Under the pieces are notes generated by a model. That model was not told where the DNA came from. It saw nothing but the letters and a program-made list of their open reading frames with translations, and did no database searches. From a virus: 64,000 nt of DNA. Of this stretch, positions 20,190 through 29,214 are shown in pieces. The stretch spans positions 62,001 through 126,000 of IMG/VR virus record IMGVR_UViG_3300049893_000724. One strand, 5' to 3'. Numbering within the stretch: the stretch's first letter is position 1; each line of letters begins with the position of its first letter. A program made the translations under genes and the position numbers.

Positions 20190-20979
20190 ATTTGATATTT
20201 GCTATCAAATAATCAATGCTATCGGACTGTGTAATATCAAACGCAGATCTTGTTGGTTTTTTATCGATCAGTAAAGCTGTGCTAAATCTATAATTTGGAC
20301 TGCTACTACTTCCTTTTTTTCTAATTCTTAATTTTAGACTTCCATTAAATTTTATCATATCAGTAAATTTGGAAATACCAGCAGGATCTCTCCCCATATA
20401 ATAAGTTCCATATCCCCCAATGTGAATATAAAATATTTTTTTAGAATTATAAAAACTAGATAAAGTATTTGAATTTATTGGAATATACTTATCAGGAAAC
20501 TTTGAATAATCATATTCTTTATCTCCCCAAGTGATTTCTTGTCTTTTTGCTTTTTTTTCAAAAAGTCTGGGAATTCCAGAATTTCCCCAAGCAGTATTAG
20601 AATTTACGAAATCTTCAACTCCAAGTTGTTTTAAATTTTCTCTCATAGTTCTATCTTGAATGGTATTTTTTCCATCAAGATACCACTTTTTAGTAGAAAC
20701 ATTATACTTCAATCCACTTTGTCCATAATCTGCCTTTTCATCCAATTTTATTTCTAAATTATAAGATTGACCTTGCCATAAAAATTTGCAATCTGGAGCA
20801 CTATTATCAGCACCAGCAGGAGTAAATCCAGGAGGAACCAAATCTTGGTCTTTTAATAGATTAAAAATATATTCTTCATACAAAAAACCTTTATTATCAT
20901 AATTTATTGGTAGATCATAATAATCTTTATCTTGTACACTATCTTCGGTATGACGCTTTTTTGCTAATGTTTTAGCCAT
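20188..20979 (-). CDS. PD-(D/E)XK-like nuclease fold protein (263 aa)
   Basis: ATG 20979 is chosen because the frame further upstream reads into tRNA-Ala. The segment SAPDCKFLWQGQSYNLEIKL has the spacing of a PD-(D/E)xK nuclease core (PD, then ExK after the beta hairpin). The preceding GFLYEEYIFNLLKD is a typical leading helix with Glu. The C-terminal half (KIFYIHIGGYGTYYMGRDPA) looks like a sensing or substrate domain. No named family recognised; restriction-like or repair nuclease is the best guess. Confidence 0.55.
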   Translation of the reverse strand: MAKTLAKKRHTEDSVQDKDYYDLPINYDNKGFLYEEYIFNLLKDQDLVPPGFTPAGADNSAPDCKFLWQGQSYNLEIKLDEKADYGQSGLKYNVSTKKWYLDGKNTIQDRTMRENLKQLGVEDFVNSNTAWGNSGIPRLFEKKAKRQEITWGDKEYDYSKFPDKYIPINSNTLSSFYNSKKIFYIHIGGYGTYYMGRDPAGISKFTDMIKFNGSLKLRIRKKGSSSSPNYRFSTALLIDKKPTRSAFDITQSDSIDYLIANIK

Positions 20980-21001
20980 CAAACTAATATACTCTTTTAA
21001 G

Positions 21002-21009
21002 TATTTAGA
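21002..21009 (-). promoter_or_regulatory. Variant late promoter (TCTAAATA)
   Basis: Late-like octamer between tRNA-Ala and the nuclease-like gene, 23 bases before its start codon. Confidence 0.4.
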
Positions 21010-21011
21010 AG

Positions 21012-21084
21012 TGGAGAATAGGAGACTCGAACTCCTGACACCCGCCTTGCAAAGGCGATGCTCTACCAACTGAGCTAATTCCCC
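21012..21084 (-). tRNA. tRNA-Ala(TGC)
   Basis: 73 bases; acceptor GGGGAAT/ATTCTCC, anticodon loop TTTGCAA, T-arm CAGGA-GTTCGAG-TCTCC region, discriminator A. It stands apart from the main tRNA cluster with its own promoter. Confidence 0.94.
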
Positions 21085-21094
21085 GAATACAGAT

Positions 21095-21123
21095 ATTATA
21101 AAACCCCTCAACTAAAAAGTCAA
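21095..21123 (-). promoter_or_regulatory. Sigma-70 promoter inside terminator, for tRNA-Ala
   Basis: Minus strand TTGACT, 17 bases, TATAAT. The -35 is in the 5' arm of the terminator hairpin at 21101-21129. Confidence 0.7.
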
Positions 21124-21129
21124 GGGGTT
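21101..21129 (-). terminator. Terminator hairpin overlapping the tRNA-Ala promoter
   Basis: Minus-strand stem AACCCCT/AGGGGTT extended by GACT/AGTT-type pairs with two G-U pairs, loop TTTT, then a short T-run. Confidence 0.65.
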
Positions 21130-21147
21130 AGAGCAACCTTCCGTGGT

Positions 21148-21155
21148 TATTTATC
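21148..21155 (-). promoter_or_regulatory. Late-type octamer (GATAAATA) at a stop codon
   Basis: Overlaps the TGA of the 253-aa gene; the next elements are the tRNA-Ala terminator and promoter, so its use is unclear. Confidence 0.35.
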
Positions 21156-21915
21156 AGTATTCGTATCTGCTATCATCAACAGACTTACCTGCTCTTCTTG
21201 CTGCTTTGTTTCCACTTCCTCTATCACCTGCACCAAAATCAGATTCTCCACCACGACCACCTCTCGTGGCACGTTTAGCTGGATCTGCACTTACCTTACG
21301 ACTATATGCTGTTCCACCTGGTTTGTTCATTACTTTCTTGTAACGCTCACCAGTTAGTGCTTCACCAATCTCAACTTCCTCATGCTGCTTACGGAGTTTT
21401 GCAAGCACAGCACCTGCTACCTTTTCACCACGCTCTTTGGAACCATAACGCTTCCCTGCAGAAGCAGCAATCTTGGCGAATGCCTTACCAGGTTTACCAA
21501 TATCTTTACCCGCTCTTGCTGCCTTTGCTGAATATGATGCTTCAAGGATAGCATCAATCTCTTCAGATGAAAGTTGCGCCATCATCTGTTCAGGATTTTC
21601 GTGTCCCTCGGTTTGGAGATACTCAAGAACAGTATCAAAAATATCTACTTCCTCATGGGTCATTCCGACCACGGATGGTTTGGTTTTCTTAGTAACCTTA
21701 TCGTAGAACTTGATGTCTCTTTCCATTTTTTCAGCATTTGCTTTTCCTGCTGATGGAGAAAGACGCTTTTCACCACCTCTTCTTTCGGCAGCAGATGCTT
21801 TTCTCATCTCAGTATCATGGCGTGAAGCACCTTTTACTGCCTCATCAATTTCTTCCTGAGGAGCATAAACTTCAGAATATGCTTCTATCAAACCTCTAAG
21901 TTCTTTGCTATCCAT
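21154..21915 (-). CDS. Virion or internal-head protein (253 aa)
   Basis: Starts MDSKELRGLIEAYSEVYAPQ, a short amphipathic N-terminus followed by possible prohead-protease sites (L-I-E). The middle has FDTVLEYLQTEGHENPEQMM and LSSEEIDAILE, and the rest is Lys/Arg/Gly/Ala-rich (KAARAGKDIGKPGKAFAK, RATRGGRGG). Composition and a late promoter at 21939-21946 fit a DNA-associated head protein. Specific role unknown. Confidence 0.65.
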   Translation of the reverse strand: MDSKELRGLIEAYSEVYAPQEEIDEAVKGASRHDTEMRKASAAERRGGEKRLSPSAGKANAEKMERDIKFYDKVTKKTKPSVVGMTHEEVDIFDTVLEYLQTEGHENPEQMMAQLSSEEIDAILEASYSAKAARAGKDIGKPGKAFAKIAASAGKRYGSKERGEKVAGAVLAKLRKQHEEVEIGEALTGERYKKVMNKPGGTAYSRKVSADPAKRATRGGRGGESDFGAGDRGSGNKAARRAGKSVDDSRYEY

Positions 21916-21938
21916 TAGATTAACAATATCTTCTGATT

Positions 21939-21946
21939 TATTTATT
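21939..21946 (-). promoter_or_regulatory. Late promoter (AATAAATA)
   Basis: Octamer 24 bases upstream of the 253-aa head-type gene. Confidence 0.6.
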
Positions 21947-21948
21947 AT

Positions 21949-22458
21949 TCAGACCAACTCCATTGGATAGTGCTCGGAATCAATATTAATCGTCTTCTTT
22001 CTTTTCTTTCTTGCTTCATTTACTGCCGAAAGTGTGAATAAATCAGAGTGCTTTTCACCAAACTTTCTTACAACTGTTCCAGCAAGTTTATTTGCTTCAT
22101 TCTCCGAAGGACTTCCAGCAGCACTATTTCCATGAACTCCGCTCCTATGTTGGCGATAATGAGTAAGTTCGTGAGCAACTGTTCTCAAAATATCCATTGT
22201 ATGACGACCTTGAATATCAATTACAATGCGATTATCTTTAATTTGACCAAATGCAGAAATTCTCTTTGCAAACTTCGGATCATCAATGAAATGTATTTTT
22301 GGAAGTTCTTTAATTCCCAGTTCTTTTTTTGCAAAAGGAAGAAATGTATGAACGATTTTTTCAAAGTGATCTTTACTAATTCCTTCTGCAACAAAAGACA
22401 GAGAAATGTTGAACATCTCCCTGTCTCTTTGAAATTTTCTCCACTCAGAAAAATACAT
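21949..22458 (-). CDS. Zinc metallopeptidase-like protein (169 aa)
   Basis: The HExxH motif is AHELTHYRQH, with a downstream Glu in SENEANKLAG as third zinc ligand. An N-terminal helical part (EWRKFQRDREMFN) precedes; ATG 22416 is an alternative start. A tail ends KKRKKTINID. It lies among head-type genes with a late promoter at 22473-22480, so a virion-associated protease is possible; the substrate is unknown. Confidence 0.7.
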   Translation of the reverse strand: MYFSEWRKFQRDREMFNISLSFVAEGISKDHFEKIVHTFLPFAKKELGIKELPKIHFIDDPKFAKRISAFGQIKDNRIVIDIQGRHTMDILRTVAHELTHYRQHRSGVHGNSAAGSPSENEANKLAGTVVRKFGEKHSDLFTLSAVNEARKKRKKTINIDSEHYPMELV

Positions 22459-22472
22459 TGCCCTTTTCTAAG

Positions 22473-22480
22473 TATTTATT
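22473..22480 (-). promoter_or_regulatory. Late promoter (AATAAATA)
   Basis: Contains the TAA stop of the 62-aa gene and lies 15 bases upstream of the metallopeptidase start. Confidence 0.6.
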
Positions 22481-22664
22481 CAACACCCAATACAGCACCA
22501 ATATTGTCATCAATTTGTTGAACTACAGAACGAATATCAGCAATACGAGGTGGAACACTTACTTCATCATAAGTATATCCTTTTTGTGCTTCAAATAAAA
22601 CTTGACGTACCGCTGCTGCAGCACGAACGTCTACTTTAATTGTTACTTGTTTTTCTTTAGTCAC
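22476..22664 (-). CDS. Hypothetical protein (62 aa)
   Basis: Mixed alpha/beta small protein: KQVTIKVDVRAAAAVRQVLF then EAQKGYTYDEVSVPPRIADI. Start overlaps the mazG stop by 4 bases. Function not recognised. Confidence 0.6.
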   Translation of the reverse strand: MTKEKQVTIKVDVRAAAAVRQVLFEAQKGYTYDEVSVPPRIADIRSVVQQIDDNIGAVLGVE

Positions 22665-23065
22665 AGGTCTCCCTCCTTACGATTTTCAGAACGTTCAATA
22701 GTAAAAGCACCCTCAGGATAACGAGCACTCAGTTTCTCAAAGTTCATTTGAATTACTTCTTCAAGAGAAATATCAAGACCAATACACGCTTGGGATACAT
22801 ACCACATAATATCTCCAAGTTCGCGCTTCAGGTGAAACAAGTTTTCTTCATTTACTGGTTTACCTTGGAAAATAATTTTCTTTACAACTTCAGTAAACTC
22901 TCCTGCTTCAGCGGACATTCCTACAGCAGCAGTAAGCAGTCGCTCGGTAGGAAACTCTTGCAGTTCCAAGTCATGAAGACGCTTGAGAAAATCACTATAT
23001 TGTTTGCTGGGGTTTGATGTGGTTGCATCAACGAATTCAACATATTTGTTAAGATCAATAGTCAT
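22661..23065 (-). CDS. mazG: MazG-like nucleotide pyrophosphohydrolase
   Basis: 134 aa. The MazG fold motif is seen as SAEAGEFTEVVKK and LKRELGDIMWYV (ExxE...ExxD) that binds magnesium and the nucleotide. MazG is a known cyanophage auxiliary gene. It hydrolyses NTPs or dNTPs and was proposed to alter host alarmone or nucleotide pools; that role remains debated. Start shares a base with the gp41 stop. Confidence 0.88.
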   Translation of the reverse strand: MTIDLNKYVEFVDATTSNPSKQYSDFLKRLHDLELQEFPTERLLTAAVGMSAEAGEFTEVVKKIIFQGKPVNEENLFHLKRELGDIMWYVSQACIGLDISLEEVIQMNFEKLSARYPEGAFTIERSENRKEGDL

Positions 23066-24441
23066 TAGAATTTAAATCCTTCGAATGATTTTTTAGGTTT
23101 CTTTTCTTCATAATCATACTCTTCTTCTTTTCCGTTGTCAAGAATATCTTGCTGAGCAGATTGTTCACAATCATAAAGACGCATCTTGGCACGATCAATA
23201 CCTACAATAAAACGCTTATGAATAGTAGGATCATTATATCTGTTCTTAAGTTGCTTAACTAGAATCTGTCCAAGCCCCTCCAACTCTTCAGTGCTAATAA
23301 GGGCAAACATAAGATCAGCAGTAGCAGGAAGACCAAAGGACTCAGAAGTATCAGTAAGTTCAACATCAGAAGAACCATAACCTGAACGAGTGGTCTGAGT
23401 AGCGGAGACAATTGGGACATTAAACTCGACGGCGAGGCCCCTAAGTTCCTCAGCAATTGCTTTGACAAAAGTATAAGAGTTGATGTTGCTGTTTCCGCGA
23501 TACCTACTGGAAGCACAAATATTAAGGTAATCAATGAAAATAATATCAGGTCTAAATGACTTTTTAAGTGCAAGTTCATTAAGAAGTGATTTAAAGTGTC
23601 CAGCATGAGCTGATGCTGTGGGGTATTCCTTAATTATAAGAGTTCCCTGAGTTTTCTTCGCAAGGTTGGTAACCTTGTTCTCAAACATTTGTTTGGGGAG
23701 ATCTGTGATGTCTTGAATAGGTACGTTAAGGAGGTTGGCATCAATTCGCTCAGCAATTCGCTCCTCCGCCATTTCAAGAGTGATGTAGAGAACGTTCCTG
23801 CCTTGCAATAAGACGGAAGAAGCCACATGGCACATAAAGAGACTCTTTCCGACACCCGTACCAGCCAAAGCGATATTGAGAGTCTTATTAGGTAAACCAC
23901 CTTTTGTGATTTTGTTGAAGTACTCCAAGTCGAATTCAATTTTGTCTTCCTTTTTATGGTAGGACTCATAGCGTAGTTCATAGTCTAACAGATAATCGTG
24001 CCCGATGTGGGTATCAAAAGATACTGCCAAGGCATCGGATAAAATACTAGGAATGCTATCACGATTTTTCTTTTCATCTTTACCATCTGCAATATGGATT
24101 GATTCCATCAAAGCAAGATAGATAGCACGATCACGACACCACTTCTCAGTAGTATCAACTAACCAATTAAATTCTGCTGGGACATCATCAAGACAACCAA
24201 TCAAATGAGTGATTTCTTTGAAAGAAGTATCATTAATATCTTGACGCTTCTCTACTTCAATACAAAGAACCTCTTTTGTCGCAGGTTCATTGTATTCTTG
24301 AATAAACTTCAAGATTTCTTCAAATACAACTTTCTGATTTGCATCCTCAAAGTATTCTCCTTTAATAAAAGGAATAACTTTGCGAACATATTCTTCATTA
24401 TGAAGAAGGTTGCGAAGAATCAGAAACTCAACTTTATCCAT
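23065..24441 (-). CDS. gp41: Replicative DNA helicase (T4 gp41-like)
   Basis: 458 aa from ATG 24441. DnaB-type helicase: N-terminal helical domain, then Walker A GTGVGKS (194-200), followed by NVLYITLEMAEERIAERI (the DnaB H1a region), Walker B IIFIDYLNIC, the Q-loop VSATQTTRSG, and LTDTSESFGL. It unwinds DNA ahead of the fork and recruits the gp61 primase. Neighbours uvsX and gp43 match T4 replication genes. The TTG upstream start is rejected because the ATG follows the usual overlap. Confidence 0.94.
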   Translation of the reverse strand: MDKVEFLILRNLLHNEEYVRKVIPFIKGEYFEDANQKVVFEEILKFIQEYNEPATKEVLCIEVEKRQDINDTSFKEITHLIGCLDDVPAEFNWLVDTTEKWCRDRAIYLALMESIHIADGKDEKKNRDSIPSILSDALAVSFDTHIGHDYLLDYELRYESYHKKEDKIEFDLEYFNKITKGGLPNKTLNIALAGTGVGKSLFMCHVASSVLLQGRNVLYITLEMAEERIAERIDANLLNVPIQDITDLPKQMFENKVTNLAKKTQGTLIIKEYPTASAHAGHFKSLLNELALKKSFRPDIIFIDYLNICASSRYRGNSNINSYTFVKAIAEELRGLAVEFNVPIVSATQTTRSGYGSSDVELTDTSESFGLPATADLMFALISTEELEGLGQILVKQLKNRYNDPTIHKRFIVGIDRAKMRLYDCEQSAQQDILDNGKEEEYDYEEKKPKKSFEGFKF

Positions 24442-24970
24442 GGGGCATATCAAATACGAATGTTATTCTTGTCTCATCACCGATATTCACGGTGCCGTGT
24501 GGTAGTTTATTATTGAACCATAAAAGTGTACCAGGTTCTACAATCACACTATCAGTTCCACAGAAATACTGATACCTCCCAACGATGGAAAGGTGATATC
24601 TGTCTCTTGTTAAGTAATAAGTGCCTTCATCAATATGAGCACCTACCATTCCATCAACAGGAAGTGAAAGAAATCCACAACGATGCAGTTCTCTATTTCC
24701 AAAATGTTTGCGTATAATCTTTCGAATTTCGCTGTGATGGTGATATGCTGGAGTTTTAATACTGATCTCAGAATCCCCAACAAAATCTTCTTTAGTTTTG
24801 ACACCACCCATTATAAGTTGAAGAGCACTCACTGGCAAGTCAGCAAATCCTCTATCAACTAATGATTGGGAATCTTTCAGATGTTTCTGATGATCCCAAT
24901 CCTGTGGGTATTTTTTGAGTTGATCTACAACTTTAGATACGTTGATTCCAGTTTTGAGAACCTTGATCAC
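24434..24970 (-). CDS. Aspartyl/asparaginyl beta-hydroxylase-like 2OG oxygenase (178 aa)
   Basis: Double-stranded beta-helix with the Fe(II) and 2-oxoglutarate pattern: GAHIDEGTYY (H-x-D/E), LSIVGRYQYF, PGTLLWFNNKLPHGTVNIGD (distal His) and a final Arg in ETRITFVFD. This matches the Asp/Asn/Pro hydroxylase family. It starts with GTG overlapping the uvsX stop and ends inside the gp41 start, in the middle of the replication operon. Likely hydroxylates a protein or small molecule; target unknown. Confidence 0.78.
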   Translation of the reverse strand: MIKVLKTGINVSKVVDQLKKYPQDWDHQKHLKDSQSLVDRGFADLPVSALQLIMGGVKTKEDFVGDSEISIKTPAYHHHSEIRKIIRKHFGNRELHRCGFLSLPVDGMVGAHIDEGTYYLTRDRYHLSIVGRYQYFCGTDSVIVEPGTLLWFNNKLPHGTVNIGDETRITFVFDMPHG

Positions 24971-25971
24971 GATCCGTAACTAAATTCTTCTCTTGCAATT
25001 TGGTCAAGTTTTTCCATCACTTCTTCTGTGAAGTATTCTTCTGGATTGGCAAGAATTTGTTTGGCATAGATCTTCTTACCATCCATCTCATAGCGTCCCG
25101 CTACATTCTTCCAGAGTCCACCAAGTTCACCAAGTTCCAGAAGACCATAGTAACGATCAAGGCCGCGCTCATCATAATACAAACGGACTTCAACATCTTT
25201 GTTCTCCTTACTCAGACGCGACTTAGCAGTCTTAGCTTTGATAATATTGCCGACCACTTCTGTTCCATCTTTTTCCTTCTTTTTGCTGAGATAGATGATC
25301 GTACTTGCTGCGTACTTGAGTCCAGAACCTCCGCCCATTTCTTTTGTTGGTACGTAAGCTCCGATGACATCGTATGTATGATTTGTGACAATGAGCGGAA
25401 CATTTGCCTGTCCTAGTTTAAGGGTTAACATTCGGAAAGCACCTTTAACAAGTTGCGATTTAGTCATATCACGAACTTGCTTATCGTTCAGTGCATCAGT
25501 AATTTCTTTCTCAGTGGAAAGCATACCAAGAGAGTCTAGCACAAACATACAAGGTTTGCGTTCTTCTACAGGTTTTTTTAAGTATAGGTCTACTGCCTTA
25601 AGTGCTTTAGTACGGAACTCCTCAATCGTAACGACATTAACAACAACAAGACGAGAAGTATCAATTCCACGCGATTCTACAAGGGATTTGGTGATAGCGG
25701 CTTCAGTATCAAAGTAGAGACAATAACCATCGGGGTGAGTATCAAGAAAATTCTTAACCACAGCGAGAGAGAAGAAAGTTTTTCCAGTAGAAGACTCTCC
25801 AGCAATAGCAGTAATCTTATTCCCAGATACACCACCAAATATGCTACCTGAAACCAGTGCATTAAAAATGTACGAACCCGTGTCAACATAAGTCTCAGTC
25901 TCATCAATATCGGACGCTAACTTAGTAAAGTCATCACCAATTTCTTTTACAATATCTTTAAGAAAATCCAT
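24967..25971 (-). CDS. uvsX: RecA-like recombinase UvsX
   Basis: 334 aa from ATG 25971. Walker A GESSTGKT (58-65), Walker B-type CMFVLDSLGML, and MGGGSGLKYAAS match UvsX/RecA strand-exchange proteins. It coats ssDNA for recombination-dependent replication with UvsY (45234-45671) and gp46/47, all encoded in this window. The start overlaps the stop of the 54-aa gene (GTGATG context). Confidence 0.94.
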   Translation of the reverse strand: MDFLKDIVKEIGDDFTKLASDIDETETYVDTGSYIFNALVSGSIFGGVSGNKITAIAGESSTGKTFFSLAVVKNFLDTHPDGYCLYFDTEAAITKSLVESRGIDTSRLVVVNVVTIEEFRTKALKAVDLYLKKPVEERKPCMFVLDSLGMLSTEKEITDALNDKQVRDMTKSQLVKGAFRMLTLKLGQANVPLIVTNHTYDVIGAYVPTKEMGGGSGLKYAASTIIYLSKKKEKDGTEVVGNIIKAKTAKSRLSKENKDVEVRLYYDERGLDRYYGLLELGELGGLWKNVAGRYEMDGKKIYAKQILANPEEYFTEEVMEKLDQIAREEFSYGS

Positions 25972-26135
25972 CACGCTACCATCCCGTATTCTTCACGAAG
26001 TATTTTTTTATAAGGTAAACCCTGTTCTCTGAGTTCTTTTACAAGTTTAAGTTTTTGAAACAATGCAGTGTCTCCACCAAGAGCCATAGCATTAATAATA
26101 GTATTCAATTCTTGATCATTAATAGGTAGATCCAT
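25971..26135 (-). CDS. Small helical protein between gp43 and uvsX (54 aa)
   Basis: ORF starting MDLPINDQELNTIINAMALG, then LFQKLKLVKELREQGLPYKK. Starts in TAATG with the gp43 stop and ends at the uvsX start, so it is part of the operon. Function not recognised. Confidence 0.65.
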   Translation of the reverse strand: MDLPINDQELNTIINAMALGGDTALFQKLKLVKELREQGLPYKKILREEYGMVA

Positions 26136-28630
26136 TAAGCAAAAAAGAGTTCAAGGTTTACAGTTTTTTCTACACTCCACCCAATAGAATCAAGGATAAT
26201 CTTGAGTGGTTCTAGAAATGCTTTCTCAAATTGTAAGTCATAGTCTATGTATTTGTCAAGATTAAGTTCCTTTGGAAAATCTTGAATAAACGAGATAACA
26301 TTCTCGTGAATTGTATTTGGTTTCTTAAGATAAACAAACTTAATCTTCTCACCGTTTTGAATGGCAGAATACTTATTAGTAAGTTTGTTCTTTTTAATAT
26401 AATGATTAAACAGAAGTGCTCCACGAACATGAATAGGCGTTCCCTTCACATAAATGTCTGATGATGATTGATACTTTTGAACATCAGATGCTGAACGTGG
26501 AAAAGAAATAGATTCTGGAGAAAGTGTCCTGAATTCAAGGCGACATTTGTCAATGAAACTAATCATATCGTCTTCAGTTCCACTCATCATAATATTGAAA
26601 GAATCTTTGAGCATTTTGCGGCAAGGTGCTGGTGTGGATGACTTGATTGCTTCAATACCTTTAATCTTCAGTTTTGGTTTCTCATAACGAACACCTTCAC
26701 TATCCCATACGCTGAGAATATATCGCTTTTTCGCAGTCCAAATGCCACGTTCAGCAATACACTCACGCTTCATAATCATTTTCTGTTCGTAGGCGTTTGC
26801 GTAGTCAGCCAATTCTTGGTAAGAACCTTCAATATACTTCTCAAGTTCCACCTTACAGATCTTATCAAGGAACGTGACAATGCCTTCAGTAGTTTTCTCT
26901 CTTCCCTTGAATATAGTTTCAACCAGAGGACCCATATTGATATAAAGAGAATCAGTATCAGATGCAATAACATAATCTTCACCATCCGTTTTGAGAACTT
27001 TGTTTAGATAAGAATTAACACGGTTCATAATCCACTGAATAGAAACCTGTCCAGAGAGAGTAATCGCTTCAGCATTTGCGAGTTTGTAATAACGGAAATA
27101 CTGATTGCCGATAGCACCATAAGCAGAGTTAAGTTGAATCTTACGTGCCATCTGAATGTTATTGCATCGGGCAATCTCTTTTACAAGTTCTTTATTCTTT
27201 GTCTTTTCATATTCTTGCTCTGCCGCAAGCATTTTCTTTTTGAAGATTACACGTTCATTATAAATTTTTTCCATCAGTTCAGGAAGAAATCCACGCACGT
27301 CTTTGCGATACATTGCACCGTTAGCACAAATCGCATAGTCCTTGTACAGTTCAAAATTAAGACTTTGGTTCAGGATTTTATCCACAGAGACTGTTGGATG
27401 CTTTTCTTCTACAAGAGTTTCTGGTGAGATGTTATACATCATAATCAGGTGGGGATATAGTGAGTTTAAGTCAAAACTCACTACCCAATCATACATTCCA
27501 GGGATGGGTTCTTTTACATAAGCACCAGCATACTTTTCGTCTTTCTGTGTTTTATTCTTTGGGGGAATAACAATGTCTCTCTTCTTCAAATAAGTGTAGA
27601 TAATATTATCCCACATACGAACTTGATAGAACACATCGGCATAATTTACTTTGGCATCATATGCCATCGTAAGTGCAAGTTCAATCAGTTTCATCTTGTC
27701 CTCAAGACGATCAACAAGTTCTACGTCAACAATGTTATATTCAATGAACTTCTGCCAACCTTGAGTGTAGAAATCTTTGAAGGTATCAAACTCAGAGTGA
27801 TCAAGTTTTTTAGAACCAAGTTCAACCTCAGCGATATAATCAAGGCGATATGATTCCTGATTTGTATAGGTGAACTTCTTATACAAATCAAGATAATCAA
27901 GTTGAGTCAAGCCACCCACATCGAAAGTGGTGTGCTTTCTTCCCTTGATATAAGTTTCACCCTCAGTGACAAGTCCCCAGTTGGAGAATCTCTTCATTAG
28001 TTTCTCACCAAGGACACGATTGAGTCGTTTGCAGATATAAGGAATATCATACAACTGAATATTCCAACCAGTAATCACATCAGGAACATTCACCATCCAA
28101 TAGTTGATGAAATGACTCAACAACTCATACTCAGAGGGACAGTGATGGTACGTCAAGTCCTTACGATTATGCTTGAAAGGTTTAACACCCCAAGTAATGA
28201 TTTCCTTAGTTGTATAGTCCTGAATAGTGATTGCAAGAATCTCTTCAGAGCAAGATTCCACATCAGGGAATCCTTCTTCAGAAGCAACCTCAATATCCAA
28301 AGTTACAAGTTTGATTTTACTGATATCAAACTTGATTTCATCCTCTGGATATTTTTCTGAGATGTATTGGTAGATATATCTGTCATTGCCGTAGATTTCA
28401 AATCCATCTACGCCTTCATACTTACTATAAAACTCACGACAGTCTTTTACTGTACCAGGTTTAACTGGTTCAACTTTTTCTCCACTTAATGTTCTATACT
28501 TAGAATCTTTTTTAGTTTTTACAAAAAGGGTTGGGAAGAACTCATCCCTTGTTTCAAATCTTTTACCATTCTCTACGCCACGAACCAAAAATTGATTTCC
28601 AATCAATTGAACATTAGTGTAAAATCTCAT
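26135..28630 (-). CDS. gp43: DNA polymerase, family B (T4 gp43-like)
   Basis: 831 aa. Exonuclease motifs: TLDIEVAS (Asp112, Glu114, as in T4), GWNIQLYDIP (Asp195) and YNIVDVELVD. Polymerase motifs: SFDLNSLYP (387), KIQLNSAYG (about 497-505) and ASDTDSLYI (558-561). The C-terminus LELFFA is a probable clamp-binding peptide for gp45. Proofreading replicative enzyme; full length. Confidence 0.97.
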   Translation of the reverse strand: MRFYTNVQLIGNQFLVRGVENGKRFETRDEFFPTLFVKTKKDSKYRTLSGEKVEPVKPGTVKDCREFYSKYEGVDGFEIYGNDRYIYQYISEKYPEDEIKFDISKIKLVTLDIEVASEEGFPDVESCSEEILAITIQDYTTKEIITWGVKPFKHNRKDLTYHHCPSEYELLSHFINYWMVNVPDVITGWNIQLYDIPYICKRLNRVLGEKLMKRFSNWGLVTEGETYIKGRKHTTFDVGGLTQLDYLDLYKKFTYTNQESYRLDYIAEVELGSKKLDHSEFDTFKDFYTQGWQKFIEYNIVDVELVDRLEDKMKLIELALTMAYDAKVNYADVFYQVRMWDNIIYTYLKKRDIVIPPKNKTQKDEKYAGAYVKEPIPGMYDWVVSFDLNSLYPHLIMMYNISPETLVEEKHPTVSVDKILNQSLNFELYKDYAICANGAMYRKDVRGFLPELMEKIYNERVIFKKKMLAAEQEYEKTKNKELVKEIARCNNIQMARKIQLNSAYGAIGNQYFRYYKLANAEAITLSGQVSIQWIMNRVNSYLNKVLKTDGEDYVIASDTDSLYINMGPLVETIFKGREKTTEGIVTFLDKICKVELEKYIEGSYQELADYANAYEQKMIMKRECIAERGIWTAKKRYILSVWDSEGVRYEKPKLKIKGIEAIKSSTPAPCRKMLKDSFNIMMSGTEDDMISFIDKCRLEFRTLSPESISFPRSASDVQKYQSSSDIYVKGTPIHVRGALLFNHYIKKNKLTNKYSAIQNGEKIKFVYLKKPNTIHENVISFIQDFPKELNLDKYIDYDLQFEKAFLEPLKIILDSIGWSVEKTVNLELFFA

Positions 28631-28890
28631 TCTTTAATTAAGTCCTCATATTTTTCAAGTAGAGTCGGAGTTGGATCTGCTAAAGTTAAAATCTTGTCCG
28701 AACTCATCATAAATGTATCTTGCTTTGTAACTCCAAGCAAGAATGGTTCTAAAGTTTGGTCGCTTTTTACAACGAATGGATTAGTCAGTTTACAGTCTGG
28801 TTCTCCAATGTCAGCACCAACTTCTTCAATTTGTGTTATCAGAATTTGATTGTTCAGTAGTGCTAGTATCTTGATTGTTTTCGGTTCCAC
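28627..28890 (-). CDS. Sm/Lsm-like small protein (87 aa)
   Basis: Starts GTG 28890. The pattern IKILALLNNQILITQIEEVG, then CKLTNPFVV and FMMSSDKILTLADP, is a small beta barrel like the proteins at 28826-29209 and 43351-43737. These resemble one another in order (strand, hydrophilic turn, strand, NPxxV, late LxL). Adjacent to gp43. Function unknown; RNA-binding Sm-like fold is inference. Confidence 0.6.
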   Translation of the reverse strand: MEPKTIKILALLNNQILITQIEEVGADIGEPDCKLTNPFVVKSDQTLEPFLLGVTKQDTFMMSSDKILTLADPTPTLLEKYEDLIKE

Positions 28891-29209
28891 GGGATAAAAC
28901 GTCCTCCACGTACATTTCTGATAGTTTTACAATAGGTTCTACAATAGTCACAACCCAGTCTGCAGCAACTGGAATGACGTGATCTTTTGAAAGGGGCATC
29001 CAAGGATATAGAGATACTTGATATGCTGCCTTTTTCTGTTCTTCGGTGCTTTCTTCGGTTAAAAGACTAGGGTCTCTCATTTTAACCAAACAAGGTTTGT
29101 TAAGAAAATATCCAACCACTCTTCGGTCTTCATCCTCACCCACAACCATTTCTTTAATGTCAGAAATAATATCTTCTCCCGACTTTAAAAGTAAAAGTTT
29201 GATCGTCAT
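28826..29209 (-). CDS. Sm/Lsm-like small protein (127 aa)
   Basis: Starts at ATG 29209, after the tandem repeat that carries the ribosome-binding GGAG; upstream TTG or ATG codons are less likely. IKLLLLKSGEDIISDIKEMV, then VGYFLNKPCLV and WVVTIVEPIVKLSEMYVEDV parallel the other two Sm-like proteins. The C-terminal tail is Asn/Thr/Ser-rich and disordered. Probably a paralogue; function unknown. Confidence 0.6.
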   Translation of the reverse strand: MTIKLLLLKSGEDIISDIKEMVVGEDEDRRVVGYFLNKPCLVKMRDPSLLTEESTEEQKKAAYQVSLYPWMPLSKDHVIPVAADWVVTIVEPIVKLSEMYVEDVLSRGTENNQDTSTTEQSNSDNTN

Positions 29210-29214
29210 TTGTA

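Noticed and set aside
20980-21111. N-terminal extension of the nuclease-like protein
   Set aside because: It is the translated tRNA-Ala gene; ATG 20979 fits better.
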